Positions 35,946 through 50,619 of a DNA stretch of 64,000 nt are shown in pieces. The position numbers and the translations under genes are program-made. Source of the DNA: Lottia gigantea (Eukaryota > Mollusca > Gastropoda > Lottiidae); the NCBI RefSeq assembly GCF_000327385.1, contig NW_008708400.1, positions 2,348,297 through 2,412,296 of the forward strand, in the 5' to 3' direction. The notes beneath the pieces are model-generated. The model saw nothing but the letters and a program-made list of their open reading frames with translations, did not search any database and was not told the DNA's origin. Each line of letters begins with the position of its first letter. The first letter of the stretch is position 1.

Positions 35946-38900
35946 CTCCAAGTAATTGTAGGAAACTCTGATGATATTTCTATTCTTGGGAGGCTTTGAG
36001 AAACAGTTATAGTTTAATTATTAATATTCAATTTCAGATCTCTGGAATTGCTATGGGTTGACCAAACTGATTTTTACCAGATTTTAACATAGAAGTTGGA
36101 GAACTATATCACTTTACAAATAGGTAAGCCATATGATGGCTAGATAACCTAATAAATCTCAAAATATAAACAGACTGCCAACACCATACTCTGATAAAGT
36201 CTGTCTGGACTCAAAATTTCGCTATTATTTCTTAGAATGAAAAATAGATATATATATTCAAAAGCCCAACAGAAATATTATTTTCAAAAACTTCAAGGAG
36301 CAGTATGTAAAATTTTAATTGTCAAAATTGTCATAAATTTAACCTGAAAATATTTTGAAATATGCTTATTCACATGTATGTAACTACTTGATCAAACTTA
36401 ATTTGTGGTTGTATTTATATTAGCTTTCATAAGCACTCAATCAATCAATTTCATATATCAGAATTCTTGTAATTCCAGAAAAACTGAACAAATGCAAATA
36501 CAATTCAAGCCAAATGGTTTTGTTATAGTGACATTCATAGAAATTCTGGAAATCCTATTAATCTAAGCATATCTACATCGCTCTACAATTGATGTATTAA
36601 TTATTTCAACAGTGAGAATATTTTGTTGAACCAAAGAAATATACAAATTAAGACCTTCAAATTTGTAACTGTTGGTTCATTAGGCCAAAAAGGTACAATT
36701 GTAACACTTAACAGTAACACTCAGATATCTGAAACAAAAACTATTACCACATTTTTTACCTATCTTATTAACACTATAAAACAGATTCACAGGTGTTATA
36801 ACCCCCCATAAATCCATTTATCAAAATCATTGCCAACATTTTTAACATTACACTATTTTGATTGAACCCTCCTGTTGAAATTTTATCAAAAAGATTATCT
36901 AATTGGAGTTTTTACGTCAGTAAATTTCATTGATGTTTATTTTTAAGTTACTACAATTATCAGCTATGTGCACTGTCCAAAACAGATCAGTGAGATATGT
37001 CAAACTTTAGACATGACATAACAATATTTCATTGTCATGGTTACCAAAAATTTGCTCTTTCTGCCATGTAATGTACAGTTGCAATTTATCGTGGTACATA
37101 CGTGGTGATCTCAAAATATAATGTACCCCATTGTCTGCCAATTTTTCAAATGAACCCTTACAGTCCAAGCAATGCACACACAAATCATCATTAATTTTAC
37201 AAATTGACTTTAGCTCATTTATTAATGGTTAGGGTATCAAAGTAATATTCGAGTTACTATACAAGCTCACTCATGGAAACCTAATCACAAGAAAGACAGG
37301 ATATGAGAATTGGACGGAATACATGGTGGTAGTCAGGTAGCCAATTATAAAATCTTCACAACAGGTGGTTAATACCTTCACTGAATCTAGAATAATCAGT
37401 GGAATATCATAGTATAGTACCAGTAATCATTTACAGATAACTAGTTAACTAGTATCCTCTAATATCAACTATTTCTGGACTTCACAGAGAAGATCACAGG
37501 CCATGCTGACTGACTCTGACTGAGAGATTTAACAGATAAAGACTTTTAATTGTTATAATACCAGCTGATATAATACCATGGTCCATCATGTCAAACTTGA
37601 TTACCAGGTGATCTACAAAAAATCCATAAATTTCTACAATTATACATTGTTCTAAGAAAATTACCGTATTCTTTTTTTTAATCACATTCTGATAAGTTGT
37701 CAGTGCATAACAATACAATATTCATGTCTTTTTTTTTTATCAATGTCATTAATAAATGTTGCAAATTTCAAGTCAAAGATCCATCTGGAATTTTTTTACT
37801 GACAAGACAATCTGAACCAAATGAATGAATGGTTACAGAATTGGATGAAGACATTTGAGTTTTTGGATTTTTTATTGGTAGCTAGCAGGGTGGGGCTTTT
37901 TTTTACACTCCACAAGACCTGATATCACTCTGAAACTGAGTTGTGCAGAAAATTATAAATATTGATGCTAAGGTTGAACAGACCAGTAAATTTTTTAGTT
38001 GTATTTGATATTCAACCAGTAACAAAGTACAGAACAGAAAGACATAACACAGAATTCAATACAAGTATCAAGTGACTGTTAGAAGTACTATCAAGATAAG
38101 ACACAATACAATCTGTCAATGTGTCTGGTACTCAGTTGTAAGTTATAAAATCACTCTTCAATAAAGAAGATAGATCAGGTTTGATGGAGATCAACTCAGA
38201 TTTTAGTCATGTACAGAAACAGATTATATTTGACCCACTACTTTACATCAAAATTAAATATACTTTGGCATCTACTTTTTTTTTACCTTTACGGGTAAGA
38301 CAGGATTGATTAATGCCAAAAGGTTTGGTAAACGAAAGCTGTTATCCCAGAAGAAAATGGGTATTTGTTTTCGGTCTTTCACTATATTGCATGATAAAAC
38401 ATAGATACAACACTCATGCAGGTTGTTTTCTACTTAAATCAAATCTTTCAAATCGCACATAATTCAACTAAATTCAGAAATTGAACATATTGTCCAAGAT
38501 GTTGCAAGTTGCTAGTCATTAAAAAAAAGTCTGTTTCAGACCATGTTCTTAACATTTCATCTGATGCAAAATAAAAGTTTTAAAATGTCTAGTAAAATTT
38601 CAAATGAAATCTTCTGGATCTTGGAATAATGTTACCCACAGTATTTGCAAGACATTAAACCTATCAAAAATCCTTAAATATTGTGGGTTATTTCAAGATT
38701 TATCACTGTTTCTACCCCAATTCTGTCATTAATCATCAAAGTCTGTAAATATCGGAAATAAAGGGACATAACTGCTAATGGATAACATCTTTGCGTAAAA
38801 ATATCATCAGTTGTAAATCACCAAACTAAAAAGCTATTACATGATATGAAGGTTTAATGGAAAACTCTCTGTGTGGCTGTAATCAATAATCATTCTAACA

Positions 38901-40379
38901 TGTTACATAACAATTTCAAAATGATATATTGTCATGTTTTAATGTTAATAACAGTGATAAGAAGTTAGAAAATAATGTAGAAACGTTATCAACCATTTTG
39001 GAATTGCAGAAAAGACAACAGTGAAATTAAGTGAATTAGTGTTAAATAAAATCCTGCTGTACAACTACAAATTTTGCAAAGAAAAAGACCAGGTACTGTG
39101 TGAGAGACTTCCACTATTAATTCTTGCCTTTTCTGTAGCATAGGAGGTCGTGAATTTTGTTTGTTTCAAAAGAAACCACATTATTTTCCAAGTTAGTTGT
39201 ATAAGCCTTAACATACTATTTTGACCTAAAGTTGACATCAAAACAGCAACAAAAAACTGTGAAGGTATTAACTTCAACCATGCAATAAGAGATTTTTCAA
39301 CATCACTTGTATTATGTCTATATCTAAAAATGTTAATGAACTATTGAACTATGATTGTATCTTAATGATCTTCTCATAATAAACTGCATCTCAATTTTAT
39401 GCTGACCAAATCTACAGCAGAACATTCCAATTAGTCTGATTTCCTGTCACTAAAACTAGTTTCTTTTATCTGAAACCTGAAAATCAAGAGCAATAAGTGT
39501 ATGATTCTAAAACCATGGCCCCTCCAACATCAGAGTACCAAAATGCATTTTGTTTCAGTCCAGACAAGGCCACATTAAAACATGTCCATTAACCTGACAG
39601 TAAAATCAACTGATCTGAGAACTGTTCTTCAATTGTAGTGTAAATGAAAACCATTCTTAGCACATTTATCTGTGGATCTCTTATTGAAGAAGTTAAAAAT
39701 AGTCTAAACGTTTGTAGTCGCCACAAAATAATCAACCATGGCACTGAATAATGATGAAATTACACAAGAAAACGTAAAGATCGCCTATTAGACAATATGT
39801 AAACTGTTATGAGAATGTTAACCATTTACATAATACCAATTCATTGAGTCTGTTCTGAGAAACCATAATTTTTAAATGTAAAAGGGGTAAAATATATAAA
39901 GTTCTGTTGGAGGTATTAGAGATAACTGAAAGGATTGGTAAAAATGCTAAAAGCAAAAAATTGACTGATTGTATTTTACTAATATTCCATATTATCAATA
40001 CAACATCTATAACAAGTAGAATAGAAGGGTTTCTTTTGACAAAAAAGACTTCTTTCCTCAGGACATTTCTGTAGTCAAGAGAGGTTGTAGCACTACTGAT
40101 CCAGAAATTTCATGATTTCTCTACTCTTGAATTTATATAGTTTCTAAATATGGAGATAGCCATTCGAAACTGATTGGCTTCAGACCATTGTAGTCTTTTT
40201 TCTGTAGAGTGGTAAAATACCACTAGAGTTTGGGTGACTGATGATGAAGAAAGACTTATGTTATGCTGCAAACTAACTTTATAAAACACAATATCATGTG
40301 TGTCTTAAGGAGGCTCAAAACATTTCAATCACTGAAAAAGAAAAAAAAAGAAACAACTACTTTTGACAATTATAACAAG

Positions 40380-40560
40380 TCAGGTTCACTTATGACCTTT
40401 TCTAGCAGCTGGTCCTCGACCAACCTCTCTGTATTGAACTTTCTTGGATTATCTGTACCCATTTGCAGTTAGGTCAACTGGAATAATGTGGAGAGATGAG
40501 TTATTCAAAGTTTTTACACACTGATTGAGATTAAGACCCATGCTTACCATTTCATCAACA
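40380..40560 (-). mobile_element. SINE, family 1
   Basis: On the minus strand: AATAACTCATCTC, then CCAGTTGACCTAACTGCAAA, ACAGATAATCC and a tail with GAGGACCAGCTGCTAGAAA. The order matches the element at 44107-44400. Confidence 0.7.
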
Positions 40561-42594
40561 TAATCAAAGTTAAACTATATTACTATTTAAGATTTAAACT
40601 TGTATTTTGTTTTGGTATTGGAGCAGGTACAGCTTGACATATTGGATTGAATGCAGTGTGTTCTAGGCCAATAAGTATGATCTTTGGTTCTACAATAAGA
40701 CAATAATTACTGACTATACTAGTAGTCAGTTTACACAAAGATCTTCTTAACTTTTACAGTGTTTGATTACATGATATCAATACTGCTAAATCATATTAAT
40801 TGTCTGGTCTTGTGGTGAATCTTCTGGTGGTCTTGTGGTGAAAAGTAAAACATCATGATTTTTAATTTTATCTCTACCGTTCATGCCCAATTTACACAAA
40901 AATTATGATACAAAACTTATGACATGAAAATTTAAACTTTAAAATCCACAGAGGTAGCTGTAAGTAATTACTGTATATTTCTGAATATAATGCGCAAGCA
41001 TGTATAATGTGTACCCTTTTTACCTTCTCAGTATATCTGGAAAAATCTCTGTCACTGTAAAAAATGCACACCCTGAACAAGTTGGCATGATGCAGACACC
41101 AAGATAGTGAATGGTAATAAAGGTATTTGACAGCTTTCACTTATACATTCTTTTACTTGATTATATGTCATAAAAATCAAATTATTACCATTTAATTACT
41201 ATCATCAAGAGCAAGTGATAAGCCCACTATCAGAAGTTTTTGCCTGCTTTCAAAAAAAAAAAAACTGTATCAAATACTTAAAACCATATGGATTTGACAC
41301 ATATCAGATTTTTACATAAAAAAGTTGTGAGATTTAAATGTAATTATTATGTTATTAAAAACAACTATAAAATTAATAGCAGTTCATTACATACAGAATT
41401 ATTTAAATATGAATTTGACACCTAATGGATATTCAGCAAAAAAAAAAGTGGGAGTGCTCATTGAATCAGGGTTGTTTACTGTTAAAATGTAATTATTATG
41501 TAATTAAAAAACCATTCTAAGATTGATAGCAGTCCTATCATATATACAAGTCTGATTAAGGCTACTATGAAATTCTTCCAATTAAAAAACATAGTATACA
41601 TTTCAAGGTTATAAAACACAAAGCATAGACCACTTCATAATACTATTTTCATTCCATGCTTTATTACTGTTTTAGAATTTAGAAACACAGTCAAGTTCCA
41701 AATCTTTAATTTGACCCTGCCCTTAGAATGAGTTTAAAGTAATTGTGTACATTATATACATAGTAACATATTAGGGACATAATAATCTTGGTTGGTGTAC
41801 GATTGTCTGATGACCTTGTAAAAAATGTGGCTGTTTTTTTCTTTCTTTCTACATAGACATACATAAATGCAACATTCAGTATAATAGTTAAATAATTTTC
41901 CTATGTTGGTGTTGATATCATGTGGTTTTGCAAATTAAAATTCATATTGGATAATCATTAGATAAGAATACACTTAATTCACTTAACAATGTAGAGAGTT
42001 TCATATAAAAATTCAGGTTTTACCATAAAAATTGAGTAATCTGATTGGATAAATACAGGAAAAATCAATTGAAAACTGTCAAAAATAAACCTCCCATAAT
42101 CATTTTACCTTAAATGAAAATAATGTTATTGGTCAATCCGAATCAACCACTCAAGGAAAACCTGGAAAAACTTCCGGGACAGCAGAAAATACGTAAAAAC
42201 AAATAAAACGCAAAATGTAGAACTAATGCGATAATTTGAATTGACCGATTAAAAGCCAATCAAATCTGTCAGAAAAATAGGGAACAAAAATGCAACCAAT
42301 AATTGATAGATGATTGGACCAATCACAATCTAAAACACAATAAAAAGATGTGATATTCAGAAAAAAGATAATGTTTATATGTTGTAACCACTAGGCTGAA
42401 AACCCAATATGACAGGACAGCAGAAAAGTGAGAAATAAATATAATAATTGTATCACGCAATAATAGATAACATGCTCAAATTGACAGTAACGCTGTAGAA
42501 CTCAAACATTAAAAATACCCATTAACACTAAGGAAGTCAATAAAAACCATATTTAGAAATTGAGACTAATGAAAAACAGTCAATGAAAAACAAG

Positions 42595-43957
42595 ACAACT
42601 ATACAATTTGGAAGATTTGAGAAAACAATTGTTAGACATTGCAAGACAAGCTATACAAGTTGGAAGATTTGAGAAAACAATTATTAGACATTGCAAGACA
42701 TGCTATACAAGTTGGAAGATTTGAGAAAACAATTATTAGACATTGCAAGACAAGCTATACAAGTTGGAAGATTTGAGAAAACAATTATTAGATATTGCAA
42801 GACAAGCTATATAATTTGGAAGATTTGAGAAAACAATTGTTAGACATTGCAAGACAAGCTATACAAGTTGGAAGATTTGAGAAAACAATTATTAGACATT
42901 GCAAGACAAGCTATACAAGTTGGAAGATTTGAGAAAACAATTATTAGATATTGCAAGACAAGCTATACAATTTGGAAGATTTGAGAAAACAATTATTAGA
43001 CATTGCAAGACAAGCTACACAAGTTGGAAGATTTGAGAAAACAATTATTAGACATTGCAAGACATGCTATACAATTTAAAAGATTTGAGAAAACCATTAT
43101 TAGACATTGCAAGACAAGCTATACAAGTTGGAAGATTTGAGAAAACAATTATTAGACATTGCAAGACAAGCTATACAATTTGGAAGATTTGAGAAAACAA
43201 TTATTAGACATTGCAAGACAAGCTGTACAAGTTGGATGATTTGAGAAAACAATTATTAGACATTGCAAGACATGCTATACAAGTTGGAAGATTTGAGAAA
43301 CAATTATTAGACATTGCAAGACATGCTATACAATTTGGAAGATTTGAGAAAACAATTATTAGACATTACAAGACAGGCTATGCAAGTTGGAAGATTTGAG
43401 AAAACAAATATTAGATATTGCAAGACAAGCTATACAATTTGGAAGATTTGAGAAAACAATTATTAGACATTGCAAGACAAGCTATACAAGTTGGAAGATT
43501 TGAGAAAACAATTATTGGACATTGCAAGACAAGCTATACAAGTTGGAAGATTTGAGAAAACAATTATTAGACATTGCAAGACATGCTATACAATTTGGAA
43601 GATTTGAGAAAACAATTATTAGACATTGCAAGACAAGCTATACAATTTGAAAGATTTGAGAAAACAATTATTAGACATTGCAAGACAAGCTATACAATTT
43701 GAAAGATTTGAGAAAACAATTATTAGACATTGCAAGACAAGCTATACAATTTGGAAGATTTGAGAAAACAATTATTAGACATTGCAAGACAAGCTATACA
43801 ATTTGGAAGATTTGAGAAAACAATTATTAGACATTGCAAGACAAGCTATACAATTTGAAAGATTTGAGAAAACAATTATTAGACATTGCAAGACAAGCTA
43901 TACAATTTGGAAGATTTGAGAAAACAATTATTAGACATTGCAAGACAAGCTATACAA
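42595..43957. repeat. 52-bp tandem array
   Basis: About 26 units with period 52: TTAGACATTGCAAGACAAGC, TATACAAGTTGGAAGATTTG, AGAAAACAATTA. Two main variants differ at CAAGTTGG versus CAATTTGG. It runs directly into a SINE tail at 43958. Confidence 0.97.
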
Positions 43958-44030
43958 GTTGTAGAAAGGATCCTTAACTGTGAATCTAATAAGTTGTTTA
44001 TCTTGTGAAATATAGTTGTTTCTTTTGCAT
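43958..44030 (+). mobile_element. SINE family 1 tail next to the array
   Basis: GTAGAAAGGATCCTTAACTG followed by TGAATCTAATAAGTTGTT and GTTTCTTTT matches the 3' end of the SINE at 44107-44400. Only the tail is present here. Confidence 0.75.
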
Positions 44031-44106
44031 GGTATCCGCATCTGATTCTGTATTGTATTAAATTAAAAAATATATCTTCTACATCTGATGAATTTATGCA
44101 TCTTTG

Positions 44107-44400
44107 TGAGGTCCTATAGCACAGTTGGTTAGATCGTTGGTTCTTAACATAACATCATTTGCATGGTTACGCCGAGTGAATGGTTGTGGGTTCAATTCTC
44201 AATCGGCATGTGATAGTCTGATTACCTTGAATAAGTCATCTTCACTAATAATTCCAGTCGACCCAGCAGTAAATGTGTACGGATAATCCGGGAAAGATCA
44301 ATGCCAAGAGGTATGGCCAAGGACCATCTAGTTGGTAGAAAGGATCCTTAACTGTGAATCTAAGTTGTTATCCTTATAAAATAAACTTGTTTCTTTTTTT
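44107..44400 (+). mobile_element. tRNA-derived SINE, family 1
   Basis: Best preserved copy. The head has an A-box-like TATAGCACAGTTGGTTAGA and a B-box-like GGGTTCAATTC, as in a tRNA gene, but separated by extra sequence. Next comes a conserved core (CAGTCGACCCAGC, GTACGGATAATCC) and a tail with AGAAAGGATCCTTAACTG, ending in a T/A-rich run. Other copies are at 2430-2740, 40380-40560 and 50620-50800. Confidence 0.78.
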
Positions 44401-45410
44401 CTTCGTTGTTTGGAAATAATTGGTAGCATGTATTATGACTTTAATATAAAAAAAAACAATGAGCCACTGAAATCTGCCATCTAACCCTTCTTCTGAATAT
44501 AGAAATAAATGACAGATTCATTGAGCTTTGAATAATGGCAAAAAACAATTTAAAGAAGAATTTTCTTAGATCATTGATTCACGTGTAGTATCTTACAAAA
44601 AAGTATTAAAAATAAAACATTTAGATCTGTACTTTAAACCGATTGTAACAGTACGTCTAGGGAAAAAATTGTCTCAAAAATAAAGATAACCATGATCGAA
44701 GCAAATAGCCATCATCATTTTAACCTCTACATACTTAATAAACAAGGAAACAGAACGAGGAATGAAGCATCAATTGGAATAAATAATATTTATACATTAT
44801 ACTTTTTTAACATAAATTGTTATTTATGAAAGGCTTTGTTTCACCATTTTTCAGGGATTGTTTCTATCTATGGCAGAGTCTCAAGATAAGGCAAGACATC
44901 ATTGAAACTTTAAAATTTGAAAATTGATGGTGAACCTGTCACTATATTGATTTAAATTCAGTAAAATTCTACTTTCTATTTTTCTTAAACTGAGTGGACT
45001 GATTAAGATGGGCAATGCCCTGCAGTGTGCAATGAATGATGATCTGATAATCAAATACTGGAAAAAAATCATGCAGTACTGTGAAATATATTCAAGAATG
45101 TCTTCAGAAACAGACATGACATGACACTGCTTTGTATAACATAACATAGTCCGACAAGATTGTGTGACAGTTAATGTAACAGGCAGAAAAAACACCTTTG
45201 AAACCAACACTGAAAATACCTTTGAAACCACCATTGAATCATTTTTTTAAAAGAAATAATTCTTTTTTTTTATCTGATTACGACAATGTAAATTGTTGAA
45301 ACCTTGTGTATAATAAAGAGTAGTTAACAGAAAACTATATTCTATTATTTAATGTGATCTCTACCCTAAATGTCGCTTAATGATTATACCACTGTCCATG
45401 ATGAGGATGT
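44401..45410. other. Intergenic, no gene recognised
   Basis: AT-rich sequence. A duplicated GGTTTCAAAGGT on the minus strand near 45200 was the only local structure noticed. Confidence 0.4.
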
Positions 45411-45411
45411 C

Positions 45412-45995
45412 TATCGTGGATGAAACATCTTACTGCATCACAATTGACACTGATTGACCAATAAAACACATAAAATGTATGGCTACAACAAATACAGCAG
45501 AAAAGTTCATGATTAAGTACAATTTTTTCCAAATTCGCATTAAAATATAATGATCATTGAAGAGAATCTTAGTGTATTGTGTGACAGTAAAGTTAAAATG
45601 TCTTCATATAACCAATACTCTTATTGAATTTGTTTAAAAGATGAAGCACCATACTGCATTATATCACAATGTGATTAATAAAACAAATTGGAATGTTTGG
45701 CTAAAACCAATAGAGCAGAAATATCAGGACTTGAAAAATTTGTTCAAAATTCAAGTCAGAATATGTGCATATAATCAATACTTTTTTTTGAAAATCAATT
45801 GGTACATTTTGAACATAATGAAGCATCATTGTGCAATGTATCACCATTGACACCTACTAACCAATAAAACAAGTTGGAATGTGTATCTAAAACCAATACT
45901 TTTAAATATCAATATCTTTTTGAACATATTGAAACATTATAGTGCATTGCATCACAATAATCACTGACCAATAAAACAAGTTGGAATGTGTGGCT
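45412..45995. repeat. Imperfect long-unit repeat, four copies
   Basis: Four diverged units share GAA(G/A)CA-C-T-TGCAT, TATCACAAT, CCAATAAAACA and TTGGAATGTxTGGCTA. Spacing is uneven (roughly 110-230 bp). Confidence 0.65.
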
Positions 45996-48900
45996 ATACA
46001 AGTACATAGGGACAGTTGAGAGTCAGAAAGAGTTAACCAGATCAATTAACTACTGTGAGAGATAATTGAGAAGGTAGAACACTAGTGATTGGTTCTATTA
46101 ATATAATCAAGTTGGGCAGACCAATGTGAAGTACTGTAGACTTGAAGTATATTATTAACTTTATTAACTGTTACTACTACCACTTGTTTGTCTTCAATAG
46201 TAGTTTGGGTTTATACATCTATCATATTCTTTGCATTTTGTGCATTCAGAATTTAAAGTAAGTTTTTCTTCACTATGTTTTTTTATATCTGTATATTATG
46301 GGGGATTTGGGATTAAATACATGTATTTTAGTTTTTGATATCAGCAATATTTTTTCTGAATTTGGGATTGAATTTGTTCAAAGTTTAATCTATTAATCAT
46401 ACAGTCGTGTATCTGTATTTTTTTCTGTATTTGGTATTTAATTTTCAAGTTCAATATATTACTGAATTGGCACATTTTAAGGACTCTTTTAATATACATA
46501 AAATTAAAACTTTCATATTTTAGATTTAGAATTCAATAGTTAGTTTCACTTCATCATATTATTTTTGATTATTTATACAATTTTCATGGTTTTTATCATG
46601 ATTTCTTGATTTTTAAGTTGCTAATAATAGTTCGATAAATCAGTTTTGCTTTGCAAAAAATATTTCAACTTAAACTAAATATTTATCTTTGAAGACTTGT
46701 CGTACATAAGTACGTGTAAGTAGTTTTATTTAAGAGTTTTGTTTGAAGTCAGTGTTGAAGTGCTGTAGGTAAGGTCTTTCTAGATTCTAGGCTAAATAAT
46801 GAAAATATCTTGTTTAAAAAGATTGATAAATACCTAGACATGAATTTTTACAATGTGACCTAAAATTTACAATTAACCCGATTATTAACTTCCAAGTTAT
46901 ACTGTCCTCTAATTATGAATTGTGTAGTTAGAAAGATCAAATTCAGCTGATGTCCACTAGTTGATTTTTTTTCAGTTCAAAATTGTTGTCACTTCTAATG
47001 CCTATATGAACTGGTTTTTAATCAAATGGTGCTTTAAAAAAAATGCTAGAATTCAATTGCAGAAAACTACTAAAATTAACTATCAAATTTAAATTGCAAA
47101 ATATAAAGGACTATTTAACCACTCTATTACTAAGTTACTTACAAGATAAACAAAATCTAGTTTATTACTTGCAAAACCTTCTATTGAATTTTAGAGCTTT
47201 GTATAAAAGGTTTCTATAAATATTAATTAGAAACATGCTTAACTACAAATTTAATCTCAAAATCAAATTTAAGAGGATCTGAAAAAAATTTCTGGAAGTT
47301 GTTTTTTTATTCTTAAGGTTGTTCAGAGTACAAAAGTTTATTTCGATTAGTTTGAAATAAGAAGTCTGACAGAGTCAATGCTATATCCTGCAAGTTCCAA
47401 TTTCAATTGAAAATACATGACACTTTTCTATTTTGATATCAAATCACACTATTTCCTGAATCTTATATCTCCTTCATTTCCCATTAAAAACATTAAAACC
47501 AATTAATTTCCCATTTAATTTGATATAATAAGATTACAATGCTATTTTAAGAAGGCAAAAACAAAATTTGAAATTAATGATTTCAGTCCTATTAATTGGC
47601 TTATCTACAACATAAGATTCTAATGTTATCATCTAATAGACTGAATCCAGTTTAAATTTACAACTTGTGATGTAATTACAGAAGACAGTTTTCAATTTAA
47701 TTAACTATTTTGGTTACTAATGTGATTACCTAAGTAATGTAAGTTTTCATGTGATATTTTAAGGTTTAATCATAAATGTTAAAATCAAGGAAGTGGCAAC
47801 ATGTAAGGGATGTTGATGCACATTATTTGCCAGTCCTGTATGAGTGACATAAAAATGCTCATTAGTGATTTATACTTCTAAATTTTATAATTTTATCAAA
47901 GCATATTCAATCTAAGTTCTGTTTTGAGGCTGATATTCCAATTCACATAATTACCAAAATTATCTGTAAAACTTGATTAACCAATAAAAGAAAGATAGAA
48001 CTGTGTCATTCTTTTTCATCTAGAATGATCCAGAATGCATTTAAACTAGACTTTTAATTTGTAAAACAGATAGGTTACATCAGATTCTACAAGTCTGATC
48101 ATCTGTATACAAATTTTTTGAGAAATATAAATTAAGATTTATCAGGTATCATTGTGTCTAGATTCACCACACCTGTTCAGTGTGAAATCAATCAGTAAAT
48201 GACAGGTAGACAGTAGATTGATAACCAACGTAATAAGTTACATGTTTCTATAATGAAACTTTCACCTTTTTTAATCTAACCTCAGAGAAATGATTTTTTT
48301 TGACAGCATCACCAATTGAAAGTTTATTTGTAATGAAAAGATAATTTTTTCTTCAAAAGTAAGAATATGAGACAATATGAATATTTGTGGTAGCATGACA
48401 TTTTGGCCCTGGGTAAATGACCATGCAGCCTTGACATAAAATTCATTTGCATTTGGCCTGTATCGTGCAAAACTCGAATTGTATAGTAGTGGACTCCTCA
48501 AACGAAAAGTACCATCAGGTGTTTCAAAAAAAGGGTGTGCAAGGTACCTGTGGTAGAGACAATTGACCCTGGTTATTTTAACTTCTAAGTCCATAATCCA
48601 TTATGGACAATATGTCACTGATCAAGTGTTAACAGGAGCTTGTTTTTGCTACTGGGCTAGATTTACCTCTGTTAAATGACAGAGATGGTTTGTTGGCCGC
48701 CGTTTAATATCAACAAAATGTCATCAAGCGAATGTTTATTAGCCTAGTTAGAAAATATCCTTAAATCAAATTTATAAAGTGGCAGAATCATTCAAGCTTA
48801 TTGATAAAGGAAGAAATTATGATGCCAATGGTTGAAAGAAATTGTAAAGAGAGAGAAAGTTATTTCCCCTGGGGTAACAGACACATTCAGCTGATGTAAC

Positions 48901-50619
48901 AAGTTCTATTACTATCATTTTGTCTATTAAACCTCCAGTTTAACTTGTAGATTAAGGACAATTGCCAATTGACATTTTCGCCTACTGTTACAATCTAACG
49001 GCCTGTAGCGGTACCAACTGTCAAGTGCTTAGACAAATAAGACAAGAGGATCTGAGTCTGCCTGAAACTGGATGCTAATGATTTGACTGGAATTCTGATT
49101 CAGTACAGTATGTGTTGTTAAATGATATCTGTGATTTGGCTGTTTTATGTTGTAATGTCGTACAAAACTTCAAAATTACACTGATTCTGAAATTAAAAAC
49201 TTTTTATACTAAAATGAGCACCGTATATTTATTGGCAAAGATTTACTATTAACAAAAACTGTACAAGGAAGACAATCCATCAATCAAAAATTTAGTCCAA
49301 AGAATGGCAAAATCAGGAGTAAAAGCTGTACTGGTATAGTATTGGACTCCTCCAAAGAGAAGTACCTGTACCATCAGGTGTTTTGAAAAGAGTAAGTATT
49401 GTCTGGTCTGCACGCAAAACCACAATGATCAAAATCATAGAGTCAGAAACAGATCAACTCATTCTTTACTTAAAAAAAATCAGCCAAAATGCATGAAGTA
49501 GATTTATTTATCAAGTTCTCCATAATGACCATAAAATTATAACATGACATTGTGTGTCAAGTAATCCAATCAGTACCCATAGGAATACCAATTACTTACT
49601 GAAATATCTCCCTACCAAATTCCACATATATATTATGTATCACAAAATTCAATATTTAAATGACATCCTCTTCTGTTAACTTATTTTTTCGGTAATAACA
49701 TCAGAAATGAAATAAAATGAATGGAGTTTTACATCTTACTTTTCTGCATCATGTGGGCTAATGAAAACGGTGGTAATAACATCAGAGTGGTTTTTGACAA
49801 AATAAGTTGAGTTATAATGAACAACTAAGTATTTATATCTTAAAAAAATCTTGCTTTGATATATGACCACCATTTCTTTATAAATAACAAGATCCTGTTT
49901 GACATTCGAGACAGTGATAAAACACAATTGTTAAGTTTGAATAATTGTTTCAATAAAAAGTTTTATCATGTATTTGAGATAACTGCTTCCCCACGCAAAT
50001 AAGATCAAATGGATGCCCTTATTGACACCAATTTCAGAAATCTGAAACTTGCTGCTTTTTCAACTGCCAAAGCTATAATTTCTCTAACCTATTCTATTGA
50101 CTTTCAATCAATAACAGGCAGTCTGTGATCGGTGAAAATGTAAACTCTGATAAGCGCGGGACCATTAGACATATCACATCTCTTTCATCTGTTGGTAGAT
50201 CTGATGGCTTTGTCAGCAGACGTATAATTTTTTATCAATACAATGGTTAGAACTGATTTAATTGTATTATACTCCAGCATGATTAAGTCACCTTTATATT
50301 GTCATCAAGTACCATCTCTGTTATTGTGGATATTTACATACTGAGAGTTCATTACCATCTCATCATTTCACATTCATTATTTTACACTTCTATCAAATAG
50401 ATCCAATGTCTCAATTGACTTATCTCATTATACATCTTATTTCAATTGACAGTTTTTTTGGAAGTTGATTGTTATACAAAATGTTAAAGATTTCTCAATA
50501 GTTGGACATTGAAAAAGAGTAGGCTAATACTACAGGGCTTCTATCCTTTTAATTTTTTTTTAGGGGTTCTGTATCTGGCATTGATCTCCACATATGATAT
50601 CATTTCCTTGGTTATGTTA
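45996..50619. other. Intergenic or intronic, no gene recognised
   Basis: No supportable exon. A pair of related short sequences lies at about 48470-48540 and 49335-49385 (see findings). Confidence 0.4.

Larger units (their letters stand above)
34921..42590. other. Possible EMC10 intron, no exon recognised
   Basis: It contains SINE copies at 35745-35945 and 40380-40560 and a possible SINE tail at 38283-38350. No other coding exon could be supported on either strand. Confidence 0.4.

Noticed and set aside
37494-37718. Minus-strand frame with HLVIKFDMMDHGIISAGIIT, faintly like the EMC10 segment LTLHVDVAGNVVGVSVVT
   Set aside because: The cysteines and flanking EMC10 residues are missing and no matching splice phases were found. 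Similarly weak matches occur near 41000 and 45150, so it is at chance level.
44107-44200. Possible tRNA gene
   Set aside because: A- and B-box-like sequences are present, but the arms do not fold as a tRNA and the SINE core and tail follow, with related copies elsewhere.
45090-45240. Minus-strand FSACYINCHTILSD, superficially like EMC10 FVPACSLVESHLSD
   Set aside because: The match ends after a few residues and a stop follows. The acceptor lies in a local duplication.
48271-48594. 107-codon minus-strand frame
   Set aside because: Not recognised as any family. Part of it is shared with 49335-49385, so it may be repeat-derived; reported only as a finding, not as a gene.
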